In this document: positions 33,139 through 40,947 of the stretch, in pieces
Layout of the letters: each line of letters begins with the position of its first letter
Position numbering within the stretch: the stretch's first letter is position 1
Origin: Steroidobacteraceae bacterium
Lineage (GTDB): Bacteria > Pseudomonadota > Gammaproteobacteria > Steroidobacterales > Steroidobacteraceae
Assembly: GCA_019634915.1 (NCBI GenBank)
Contig: JAHCAN010000008.1
Span: forward strand, 33,895 to 97,894
Direction: 5' to 3'
DNA length: 64,000 bases
The notes under the pieces: model-generated
What the model saw: only the letters and a program-made list of their open reading frames with translations
Databases searched by the model: none
Told to the model about the DNA's origin: nothing
Program-made: the position numbers and the translations under genes

Positions 33139-34046
33139 AGGCGAACCAGGCCACCCATGCAGTGGGCCGCATGTGCTACCTGCTGGGCATTTCCAGAGCC
33201 GGGTTCTACGCTTGGCAGGATCGTCCGATGTGCCAGCGACGGCGCGTCGATCTGATGCTCACGGGCAAGATCGCCGCCATCCACCGCCGCTCGCGCGACA
33301 CTTACGGATCCCCGAGCATCCATGCCGAGTTGGCGGACGACCACGGCATCCATGTGGGTCGCAAGCGCGTGGCCCGGCTGATGCGCCAGAACGGCATCCG
33401 CGGCGCCACGCTGCGCAAATACGTTGTGACCACGCAGAGCGATCCAGCGGCCGCAAAGCCGATCGATCTGGTGGAGCGGCGGTTCTTTTCCGACGCACCG
33501 GACCAGTTGTGGGTTGCGGACATGACCTACATCCCGACGTGGTCGGGCCTGGCGATGGTGCTGGACGTGTACTCGCGCAAGATCGTCGGCTGGGCGATGG
33601 ACACGAACATGCGCACGGAGCTGATCCTGGACGCCCTGCAGATGGCGGTCACACAGCGCCAGCCGCGAGGCGTCATTCATCACTCGGACCGCGGGTCGCA
33701 ATATACGAGCTACGCCTTCGGCAAGCGCTGCCAGGAAGCCGGCATCATGCCGTCGATGGGGTCGGTCGGGGATGCCTACGACAACGCGATGGCCGAGAGC
33801 TTCTTTGCCACGCTGGAGCGCGAGGTGCTTAACCGTCGGCGCTTTCGCAGCCAGGCCGAAGCGCGGATGGCCATCTTCGAGTGGATCGAAGGCTGGTACA
33901 ACCCGCATCGGCGGCACTCGGGACTGGGCTACCGCTCGCCGGTCAACTACGAGCGTTCCCACTGGCAATCCCGGGCAAGAATGGCAGAGCTTCTGCCGCC
34001 TTCGGCGCCAGACTCACTGTCGAGTAAGATCAGCAAGGCAGCATGA
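33135..34046 (+). CDS. IS3-family transposase OrfB (DDE integrase)
   Basis: A 303-residue integrase-core protein: HTH_21 region (YGSPSIHAELADDHGIHVGRKRVARLM) and rve domain with catalytic Asp in WVADMTYIPT, Asp in HHSDRGSQYTS and Glu in DNAMAESFFATLE, so the triad is intact. It reads from GTG 33135 in the -1 frame relative to orfA. Complete coding, although the element's right end is missing, so transposition of this copy is doubtful. Confidence 0.92.
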   Translation: MKANQATHAVGRMCYLLGISRAGFYAWQDRPMCQRRRVDLMLTGKIAAIHRRSRDTYGSPSIHAELADDHGIHVGRKRVARLMRQNGIRGATLRKYVVTTQSDPAAAKPIDLVERRFFSDAPDQLWVADMTYIPTWSGLAMVLDVYSRKIVGWAMDTNMRTELILDALQMAVTQRQPRGVIHHSDRGSQYTSYAFGKRCQEAGIMPSMGSVGDAYDNAMAESFFATLEREVLNRRRFRSQAEARMAIFEWIEGWYNPHRRHSGLGYRSPVNYERSHWQSRARMAELLPPSAPDSLSSKISKAA

Positions 34047-34065
34047 AGAGACGATCACAGGACTA

Positions 34066-34100
34066 CTGAAAGTCTCATAAATAATGCAATAATGACCCCC
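34066..34100. repeat. IS630 left terminal inverted repeat
   Basis: Begins CTGAAAGTCTCATAAATAAT; matches the right end at about 27 of the first 31 positions, with differences clustered at positions 5-6 and beyond 27. Confidence 0.8.
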
Positions 34101-34122
34101 TGTCCTTCTGGAGAGAACAGGC

Positions 34123-35147
34123 ATGGCAAGACCGAAGGGATCGGCCGAGGTGATCGAAGCGCGGCGCCGTCAGGCGCTGCGCCTGCTGGATCAGGGCTAC
34201 TCGCTGGGTGAGGTCGGGCGCATGCTCGGCTGCGCGCCCAGCTCGGTGATGCGCTGGCGCGATGCCCGAACACAAGGCGGCAAGCAGGCCCTGAAGGTCC
34301 GACCGACGCCGGGGCGACCGCCGCAGCTGAAGGCCCGGGATCGCCAGCGCATCGTCGGACGGCTGCTCAAGGGAGCCATGGCCAATGGCTTTGCCACCGA
34401 GCTGTGGACCACTGCCCGAGTGGCCCAGGTCATTCACAAGTGCTGTGGAATCGGCTATCACAAGAGTCACGTCGCCCGCCTGCTGCATGAGCTGGGCTTC
34501 AGTTGCCAGAAGCCCGAGCGCCGGGCGCTGGAGCGCGATGAGGCCCGTATCGAACAGTGGAAGCGCAAGGACTGGCCGCGGGTAAAAAAAACGCTGCGCG
34601 GCTGGGTGCCCACATCGTCTTTGTCGACGAATCCGGCTTCATGCTGATCCCGACTGTCCGGCGCACCTGGGCGCCCTGCGGCCAGACTCCGATCATTCGA
34701 CATCGCTACAACCATGCGCGCATCTCGGTGATCGGCGGCCTGACAGTCAGTCCCGGCAGGCGCCGACTGGGACTGTACTTCCGGCCCCATGCCGGCAACA
34801 TCTCGCGCGATGAGGTCGAAGACTTCCTCTGGCACCTGCTGCGCCACCTGCGCGGCCAGGTCATCGTTGTCTGGGATGGGGCCTCGATCCATCGGCCCAA
34901 AGGGTTGCAAGACTTGCTGGCCCGGTATCCGCGCCTGCATCTGGAGAAGCTGCCCGCCTACGCGCCGCAACTGAACCCCATCGAAGCGCTGTGGCATGCG
35001 GCCAAGCTGCCGCTGGCCAATGGCCAGCCCGACGACATCCCCGAACTCGGACGGGATGTGGTGACAAGCCTGCGAACCCTGCGCGCATCCCAGCCCATCC
35101 TCAGGGGTTGCATCCGTCAGTCTGATCTGACTATCCATTTACCCTGA
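34123..35147 (+). CDS. IS630-family transposase, -1 frameshift at an A8 run
   Basis: Two overlapping frames (34123-34647 and 34557-35147) encode one transposase of about 340 residues. The first holds the helix-turn-helix (LLDQGYSLGEVGRMLGCAPSSVMRWRDAR) and a winged-helix part; the second holds the DDE domain with Asp in FVDESGF, Asp in VVWDGASIH and Glu in LNPIEALW. They join at eight A residues (34584-34591) after KDWPRVKK, a typical slippery site, so a programmed -1 frameshift is likely rather than a mutation. All catalytic residues survive. Confidence 0.85.
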
Positions 35148-36027
35148 ATATTGCATTAATTATGAGACGCTCAGTAAGCGACAGCGTCGAGGGAACATCT
35201 GTGGCGACCAGATCCAAGCGGCGACAGATTCCACGGCAAAAATCCTGCATCAGGTGCGGGCTTCCGATCGCCTCGTCAGCCAATCTGCTGCTTACATCGT
35301 CGGAGAGCGCGTAATTGAGAAGGCCAAATCCAGTCTTGGAGATGAATACCAACTCGTCGTGCTCCCACATGGGAATCTGAATGGGAGAGATTCGTCCTGT
35401 CATCTCCTTCTCAACCTTCAACGCATCATATCGGCGATGTGGAATCGCGATAATGGCGGCCGGCAGCCCGTCGAAGATGAGCGGCTTAAGCGCGCGAACA
35501 ATGCTTCCCTGCATGTCCTTTGGCAGATAGTGGAAGTCGTCGATCACCAGAGCGCGCTTTGATTCCTTCAGCCCTCCTAGCGCTGCAACCCTCGCGGAGA
35601 CAGTTCGAGATCCGGAGCTTCCCGACGCCTTTCCTCTCTCGTGGGCAACAGCGGCTTCACCTTCAACTTTAGCCACGAAGATACTCCCCGTGGCTCCCAC
35701 CTTTACTTCGCCACCCGTGGTCGAGCTCCTCTCTTCGTTGCGCTCTGTCGTTTGGAAGATATCGAGCTGCTCAAGAATGGTTTGCCAGAAGTCATCTTCC
35801 TCACTAACAGTTCCTCCGTCGATCCAAATCGCACTTTCCGGAGGCAAGACTCGTCTTGTCAAAACCGTCTTCCCTGATTTTGTTTGACCTGTAACGGTAA
35901 CTAGCTTGCACAAGTTCTCCGTGACCTCTCCAAGCCGCTTCTCCAAACGCAATTCAGTGCGCGGATTGTAGGTGTGCCGTGGGAAGCCCCCCGGGACGAA
36001 GATGTCTTGGTAACGCATTACTGTCAT
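35131..36027 (-). pseudogene. P-loop ATPase of unknown function, 3' end replaced by IS630
   Basis: About 285 native codons followed by 12 codons read through the IS630 end to TAG at 35131. An N-terminal segment YQDIFVPGGFPRHTYNPR precedes Walker A GQTKSGKT and a Walker B-like LVIDDFHYLP, a layout of small STAND/AAA-type ATPases. There is no membrane segment. Start ATG 36027 or 36018. The C-terminal part is missing: the frame is cut at SLSLTE. GC is clearly below that of the core genes. Function is unknown; ATPases of this look occur in islands together with an effector gene, so a defence or stability role is possible, but this is only a guess. Confidence 0.65.
35140..35174. repeat. IS630 right terminal inverted repeat
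   Basis: Reverse complement begins CTGAGCGTCTCATAATTAAT; partner of the repeat at 34066. It contributes the last 11-12 codons and the stop of the truncated ATPase on the minus strand. Confidence 0.8.
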
Positions 36028-36096
36028 ACCTGCGCGTCCTTGCTGAAGTGCGGTCTAACGGTTGAGCTGAGCGGCGCGCGCGCCGAGGTTCGGGCT

Positions 36097-36798
36097 TGGC
36101 ACTTTATCTCTCACGCGTCCGCTCCGAGCACACCGGCGGTATCCGCCGAGCACTCGCCAGGCGCGCTGGCGCCGTTCGATATCGTGCACGCCAAGATACG
36201 CACCGAGGGCAATGTGGCGGTGTTCCACATGGCGGTGTCGGGCCGCGCCGGCGAAATCACGCCGACCGCGACCGGGCAATTCGCCGGCAGCGAGGTGTTC
36301 TCCTACGTCTGGCCGACGACCATCGATCCCTACGAAGTGGGCTTCGAGCGTGGCACCGGCATCCTTGCCCTCGCCGTGACCGCGCATCCGGATTTCGACG
36401 ACACGCCGCTCTTCGATGAATCACGGGACGGCAACCTGGCGAATGACGGCGGGCTCTGGCACATGCACTGGGTCGTGCTGGGTCCCGATCCCGTGTGCGG
36501 CGCGGGCGCGCTCAAGGTGATCGACATCGCGGAAGGCACGCGGCCGCGCCTGCCGGCGACCTGGCCCGGTGCGCCGATCCTGATCGACAGCCCCGGCTGG
36601 CAGCCGCTGCTGGATCGCGATACGGTCGAGGTGCGGGTGCCGTTTTCGGACATCGCGGTCGTCAGTGCGGCGGGGTTCGACGGCGTTACGGCGGGCCTGC
36701 GCGTGAACGCCAGCGCCCACGCGCCGCTGCTGTGCGTCGCGAATGTGTTCGACGTGGCATCGGGCGATCTCAGCCTGCCCGGGCGAGTCAACCAGTAA
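36097..36798 (+). pseudogene. 5'-truncated conserved protein at the island's right edge
   Basis: An open frame with no credible start codon or signal peptide: native-looking sequence begins near HASAPSTPAVSAEH and runs to a stop at 36798. The body (FDIVHAKIRTEGNVAVFHMAVSG, TTIDPYEVGFERGTGILALAVTAHPDFDDTPL, HMHWVVLGPDPVCGAGALKV, FDGVTAGLRVNASAHAPLLCV) looks like a complete secreted beta-rich domain of an uncharacterised family. High GC, core-like. The frame is open into the island but the sequence changes character there, so I infer the 5' end was removed at the island junction. The missing part is not seen on the left side of the island. Confidence 0.55.
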
Positions 36799-36868
36799 CT
36801 TTAGGCTGCCGCCGGCGCCGGCATTCGACGATGCCGCGCCGGCGGTGGCGCAGGATCAGGGAGCGAAG

Positions 36869-37078
36869 ATGCCCGCCCTCGTGGCCGCGCCCGCCTGGCG
36901 CACGACCCGCTGGTTCAATGTGCCGGCACGGCTGGCGCTCGCCGATCTACGCGGGCGCGTCGTCTGCGTGTGCGCTTTCCAGGCCGAGATCATGGCGTTG
37001 ATTGGCGAGCGCGTGCAGGTCGTGCCTGCCGGTGAGGCCGTCCCGGCCGGTGTCTGCACACCTGGCGGTTGTACCTGA
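36869..37078 (+). pseudogene. Redoxin-family remnant with internal deletion
   Basis: A 69-codon frame. The first half (APAWRTTRWFNVPARLALADLRGRVVCVCAFQ) matches the N-terminus of thioredoxin-fold redoxins of the type WxTxxWFN...LADLRGRVVxVxAFQMLCPGC. The active-site LCPGC that should follow is absent; instead the frame jumps to what resembles the C-terminal end of the same family (EIMALIGERVQVVP...GVCTPGGCT). I read this as an in-frame deletion of the catalytic core. It has a good ribosome binding site (AGGGAG) and lies downstream of the truncated gene, perhaps its former operon partner. Confidence 0.5.
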
Positions 37079-37146
37079 CGGGGGCATTTCGGGAGCTGCG
37101 CACGAGCGCCAGCGGCGCGATACTGCACCGGTAAGGAGTTGCTCCG

Positions 37147-37749
37147 ATGAAACACCTGCTGCGTTCCTCCGTTGTGGTTGCCGCCCTCGCGTCGTGTGCC
37201 GCGATGCTCGCCGGTGGTTGTGCGACGACGCCGGAGCGTCCCCAGACGATGCGCGATCCCCAGGCGGATTTCAGCACGTACAGGACTTTTGGCTGGTACC
37301 GGCCGCCGGGCGACGATGGCGCCGCGAAACCCCACTCGATCGTCGACGGCTACGTTCGTACGGCGATCGGGAACGAACTGACGGGCAAGGGCTATGTTGA
37401 GGTCGCCGCGGGCGCGACGCCGGACCTGAGCGTCGCATACGAAACCGCGAGCGACGAGAAGCTCAAGAGCAATCCGTTCCGGGTCGGCGTCGGGGTCGGC
37501 AGCTTCGGCCGCAACGTGGGCGGTAGCGTCGGCGTCGGCAGTCCCGGCGTCAGGAACGTCAGGGAAGGGTCGCTCGTCGTGCACGCCATCGACCACGCGC
37601 GTGACATCGAGATTTGGCGCGGCAGCATTGCGCGCGAGCTCGGCAGGGGCGGCGTCGATGCGGTAACGGTGCAGGCGGCAGTCTCGGAGTTGATGCGCGA
37701 CTTCCCGGCGCGCGGCGGCGACGGCCCTGGCAACGATGGGCGGCAGTGA
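37147..37749 (+). CDS. DUF4136 family lipoprotein
   Basis: A 200-residue protein with a lipoprotein signal peptide (VVVAALASCAAMLAGGC, Cys near residue 25) and a DUF4136-type domain: DFSTYRTFGWYRPP, VRTAIGNELTGKGYVEV, DLSVAYE, and a Gly-rich strand region (FRVGVGVGSFGRNVGGSVGVG) ahead of GSLVVHAIDHARDIEIWRGSI. The function of the family is unknown; it is predicted to be attached to the outer membrane. ATG 37147 follows AAGGAGTT. Stands alone between remnants and a convergent esterase gene. Confidence 0.85.
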   Translation: MKHLLRSSVVVAALASCAAMLAGGCATTPERPQTMRDPQADFSTYRTFGWYRPPGDDGAAKPHSIVDGYVRTAIGNELTGKGYVEVAAGATPDLSVAYETASDEKLKSNPFRVGVGVGSFGRNVGGSVGVGSPGVRNVREGSLVVHAIDHARDIEIWRGSIARELGRGGVDAVTVQAAVSELMRDFPARGGDGPGNDGRQ

Positions 37750-37794
37750 GCGGCGCTGCATCCACGCGTTGAGAATGGCTGATTCCGCGTCGAC

Positions 37795-38730
37795 TCAGGG
37801 CCGTGCCGTCAGGCCGAGGTCGCGGGCGATGCGCTCGCCGATGGAAATGCCGTCCAGTCGCTGCGACGCCTCGCTGAGGTGCTCGATCGAGTGGTCCGCG
37901 CCGGGGTAGACCTGTAGCACGTAACGCCCGCCCGAGGCCTCGAAGAATCTCCTGGCCTGCTCCTGGGACGTGAAGGAGATGTCGGTGACTCCCTTCTCGC
38001 CGTAGCCCCCAGCGATCGGCACGTTCACGTCCTCGGCACCGTGATAGTTCAGGATGGTGTGGCCACGTGCAGCGGGGCAGTCCGGAACTTCGGCCATCAT
38101 CGATCCAGCCAGCGTCGCCACGGTCGTGTAGAGGTGGCTCACGCAGGCCAGTGTCTGCGTCATCATCGCGCCATTGGAATGGCCGACGCCGAAGGTGCGG
38201 GCCGGATCCACGCCGTATTTCTTCTGCAGGTAATGCACGGCGCCGGTGATATAGGCGACGTCATTCACGTTGTCTTCATAAGGCTTGCCGCAGCAGCCCT
38301 TGCCCGCGTTCCAGGCCTTCAGCTGGCGGCCGCCGATTCTCATGGCCGCGCTGCCGTTGAGATAGGCGACGATGAAACCGTGCTTCTCGGCCACACCGTC
38401 GATCTTCAGGTGATCGAGCATGAACTGCGCGTTGCCGCCGCCGCCGTGCAGCGCGACCAGCAGCGCGCGCTCGCCTTCGGGAGGCAGGCGGGAGGGCACG
38501 TAGACCAGCATGTCGCGCCGGCCGAAGGCATCCTCGTGGGTGTTGGCCGTCACCGCCCCGAGGGACTCCTCGCTGACTTTGGCTGCGCGGTTCTCACGCT
38601 GGGTTTCGCGGATCTGTTCGAGCCGCTTCAGGCGCGAGCCGTGGCCCTCGTCCTGCTGCGCGCCGGCCGGCAGGCAGAAGACAGCAGCGCAGGACACCAG
38701 GATGGCAATGCGGGAGGTCCTGGACGGCAT
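37795..38730 (-). CDS. PHB-depolymerase/feruloyl-esterase-like secreted hydrolase
   Basis: A 311-residue alpha/beta hydrolase with a signal peptide (IAILVSCAAVFCLPAGAQ). It has the oxyanion region LLVALHGGGGNAQFML, nucleophile motif GHSNGAM, then the acid near HGAEDVNVPI and His in GADHSIEHL. The WNAGKGCCGKPYEDNVNDVAYI segment with a Cys pair is typical of the LpqC/PHB depolymerase group. Acts outside the cytoplasm on an ester substrate that cannot be specified. ATG 38730 is preferred over an ATG 51 bases upstream because it places the signal peptide at the N-terminus. Confidence 0.85.
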   Translation of the reverse strand: MPSRTSRIAILVSCAAVFCLPAGAQQDEGHGSRLKRLEQIRETQRENRAAKVSEESLGAVTANTHEDAFGRRDMLVYVPSRLPPEGERALLVALHGGGGNAQFMLDHLKIDGVAEKHGFIVAYLNGSAAMRIGGRQLKAWNAGKGCCGKPYEDNVNDVAYITGAVHYLQKKYGVDPARTFGVGHSNGAMMTQTLACVSHLYTTVATLAGSMMAEVPDCPAARGHTILNYHGAEDVNVPIAGGYGEKGVTDISFTSQEQARRFFEASGGRYVLQVYPGADHSIEHLSEASQRLDGISIGERIARDLGLTARP

Positions 38731-38852
38731 GGTCGGCGCCCTCACGGGTTCGTGGCGTTGGCGGATCGTGACGGGATTCAATCACGGGAAGGCTGAACGG
38801 AAGCATAACGGGCCGTTCGGTCCCATTGCGGCATGCGCTGGCTCGCCGCGGC

Positions 38853-40805
38853 TCACCGCGCAGCCTGGCGCTCCCAGCCCGCACGCCGCGCCGCGAGCAG
38901 CGCCTCCCAGCGCGGATCCGCGTGCAGCGGTGCGAGGAACGGCGAGATCTGCAGCTCGGACACGAACTGCCAGCTCCGGGACACCGAGCCGCTGACCACG
39001 GCGCTGGCGGCCGCCGACTGCAGCGAGGCGAAGGCCGCGTCGACGCGCTCCATGCTGGCCTGCAGTTCGGCGATCGTGATGTGCAGCACCCAGTCATCCG
39101 GCCGGGCCTCGGCGCTTGCGGTCAGGTGCGCGAGGATGCTTTCGGCCTGCGCCCGTTCACCGCGAGCCTCGTGGACGAGCGCGATGCACTGGGCGGCCCG
39201 CGGCCCCGGCTGCAGGCCCTCGACCGCGGCGAGCGCCTCATCGCGGCGCCCGTCCAGCAGCAGTGCCTTGCAGAGGAAATTCCTGTTGTCGGCGGAGACG
39301 AGACCCAGATCGTCGGCCTTGCGCAGTTCCGCGGCGGCTTCGTGGTGGCGGCCGGTCGCGAGCAGCAGGGCGCCGAGGATCGCGCGGTTCACCGCCGAGA
39401 CGGGATCGTTCGCGGCGATCTGCATTGCGAGCTCGACGGCATCGGACAGCCGCCCGTCGACCGATGCCTCGGACATCTGCATCGCACGCACCAGCGGATC
39501 GGACGGCTGCAGCCTGATCGCCTCGTGGAAATGGTGGCGTGCCTGCGCGATCTGTCCGGCCCAGAGCAGGTACTGCGCCACGCGCGCGTGCGCCTCGGCG
39601 AGATCGGAGCCGGACTCGAGTGCGCGCAGGGCGGCCTCGTGCCAGCGTTGCGCCTCGTCAGACGCGAGCTGCCTGGCACTCGCCTCGATGTACCAGGTCG
39701 CTGCGAGCCCGGACCACGCGCGTGAGTAGCCGGCATCGAGCCGTGTGGCCTCTTCGAACGACTGCCGCGCGCGCTCGACGTCGGATGCTTGGCGGCGATT
39801 CAGGAAGTAGCGGCCCTGCAGATACTGCTCGTGGGCCGCCGGGTTCGTCGTCCCTCCCTGCGCCGCCAGCCTCTCCGCGCCCGAAAGGCGGATGTCCAGC
39901 GCCGCGGCGATAGCCGTCGCGATCGCGCTCTGCACCTCGAAAACGTCGCGGAGCTCGCGATCGTAGCTGGCGGACCACAGGTGGCCGTTCGTCTTCGCGT
40001 CGATCAGTTGCGCGGTCACGCGGATCCGGTCGCCGGCCTTGCGCACGCTGCCTTCCAGCACGTGGGTCACGCCCAGCCGTTCGCGCACGCGCTGGATGTC
40101 GGCCTTCGCACCGCGAAACGAGAACGAGGACGTGCGCACGATGACGCGCAGGTCCGGGATGCGAACCAGCAGGTTCAGGATCTCCTCGGCCAGGCCGTCC
40201 GCGAAATAGGCCTGGTCCCCGTCCGGGCTCAGGTCGGCGAAAGGCAGCACGGCCAGCGAAGTCGTCTGTGCAGCAGACGGCGCGGCGACATCGTGCTTCG
40301 CGCGCCACGACGGCAGCGCGATGAACGCGGCGAGCGCGACGAGGGCACCGAGCGCGAACAGCGCCGCCCACACCCGCGCGGCCGGTTGCCGGCGCGTCGC
40401 TGCCCGCGCAGGCAGGGTGGGCGGCGCAGTGGGAGTCGTCGGGCCGCGGTGTGCCACGGCGGGCCGATCAGCCGGCTCGACTTTTGCGACGAAGCGGTAG
40501 CCGCGGCCCGGCACGGTGACGATGTAGCGGTGTTCGCCGGCGCGCTCGCCGAGCACGCGCCGCAGCGTGTGGATCGCCTGCGTGAGATTCCCGTCCTCGA
40601 CCACGACGCTCGGCCAGAGCGCCTCCATCAACTCACGCTTCTCGACGAGCTCGCCCGGCCGCTCGACCAGGTAGAGCAGGGCGTCGAAGACTTTCGCGGT
40701 CACCGGCACGGGTTTCGAGTCCGCGCGGGTGACGAGCAGGCGCCGCAGCGCATCGAGCTCGAACTCGCCGAATCGGTAGGAAACTGGGTTGCCCGCGCGG
40801 TCCAT
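38853..40805 (-). CDS. Winged-helix transmembrane regulator with TPR domain (CadC-like)
   Basis: A protein of about 650 residues. An N-terminal OmpR/PhoB-type winged helix (YRFGEFELDALRRLL, AKVFDALLYLVERPGELVEKRELMEALWPSVVVEDGNLTQAIHTLRRVLGE, YIVTVPGRGYRFVA) is followed by a Pro-rich linker, one membrane helix (WAALFALGALVALAAFIALP, about residue 150), a TolB-N/FlgO-like domain (LAVLPFADLSPDGDQAYFADGLAEEILNLL) and about eight TPR-like repeats to the C-terminus. The architecture is common in Xanthomonadales-type genomes as a one-component membrane regulator; its targets are unknown. ATG 40805 is chosen; GTG 40838 would add 11 residues. Divergent from the PD40-like gene. Confidence 0.85.
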   Translation of the reverse strand: MDRAGNPVSYRFGEFELDALRRLLVTRADSKPVPVTAKVFDALLYLVERPGELVEKRELMEALWPSVVVEDGNLTQAIHTLRRVLGERAGEHRYIVTVPGRGYRFVAKVEPADRPAVAHRGPTTPTAPPTLPARAATRRQPAARVWAALFALGALVALAAFIALPSWRAKHDVAAPSAAQTTSLAVLPFADLSPDGDQAYFADGLAEEILNLLVRIPDLRVIVRTSSFSFRGAKADIQRVRERLGVTHVLEGSVRKAGDRIRVTAQLIDAKTNGHLWSASYDRELRDVFEVQSAIATAIAAALDIRLSGAERLAAQGGTTNPAAHEQYLQGRYFLNRRQASDVERARQSFEEATRLDAGYSRAWSGLAATWYIEASARQLASDEAQRWHEAALRALESGSDLAEAHARVAQYLLWAGQIAQARHHFHEAIRLQPSDPLVRAMQMSEASVDGRLSDAVELAMQIAANDPVSAVNRAILGALLLATGRHHEAAAELRKADDLGLVSADNRNFLCKALLLDGRRDEALAAVEGLQPGPRAAQCIALVHEARGERAQAESILAHLTASAEARPDDWVLHITIAELQASMERVDAAFASLQSAAASAVVSGSVSRSWQFVSELQISPFLAPLHADPRWEALLAARRAGWERQAAR

Positions 40806-40947
40806 GACGACTTTTCTTTGAGGAGATTTGAGGACCACCCAATGAGATTTGATCCCGAACGACCCATTCTAGCTGCGGCTGTCGGGCGATGGACCGTCAT
40901 TCGAGCGGTGCCCGGCCTGGGCTCCTGAACCACAAGGAAACAATGAC

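Larger units (their letters stand above)
32771..34065 (+). mobile_element. IS3-family insertion sequence, right end missing
   Basis: Left end TGTGGAGTTGACCCGTTTTC at 32771, followed by orfA and orfB in overlapping frames. The reverse complement of the left end (expected GTCCACGAAAACGGGTCAAC) is not found between orfB and the adjacent IS630 element at 34066, so the right terminal repeat appears to have been deleted. The element is inserted in the unknown gene at its left side. Confidence 0.8.
34066..35174 (+). mobile_element. IS630-family insertion sequence with TA target duplication
   Basis: A 1109-bp element flanked by TA on both sides (34064-34065 and 35175-35176), the target duplication of IS630 elements. 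Terminal inverted repeats of about 30 bp begin CTGAAAGTCTCATAAATAAT on the left and CTGAGCGTCTCATAATTAAT (reverse complement) on the right. It carries a single transposase spread over two frames. It sits between the truncated IS3 and the truncated ATPase gene. Confidence 0.88.
30829..36090. mobile_element. Genomic island at tRNA-Ser (boundaries approximate)
   Basis: From the tRNA-Ser 3' end to about 36090 the sequence drops in GC and carries an integrase, two insertion sequences and broken genes of unknown function. The left edge is placed at the tRNA 3' end because tyrosine integrases of this family usually target tRNA 3' ends. The right edge is set where GC rises and native-looking but 5'-truncated coding sequence begins. 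No repeat of the tRNA 3' end was found on the right side, so the attR is not proven. Confidence 0.6.

Noticed and set aside
36050-36100. GTCTAACGGTTGAGC-like string resembling one half of an integron attC site
   Set aside because: Only one half is present. The expected inverted partner and GTTRRRY end are absent, and no integron integrase is nearby, so chance similarity is more likely.
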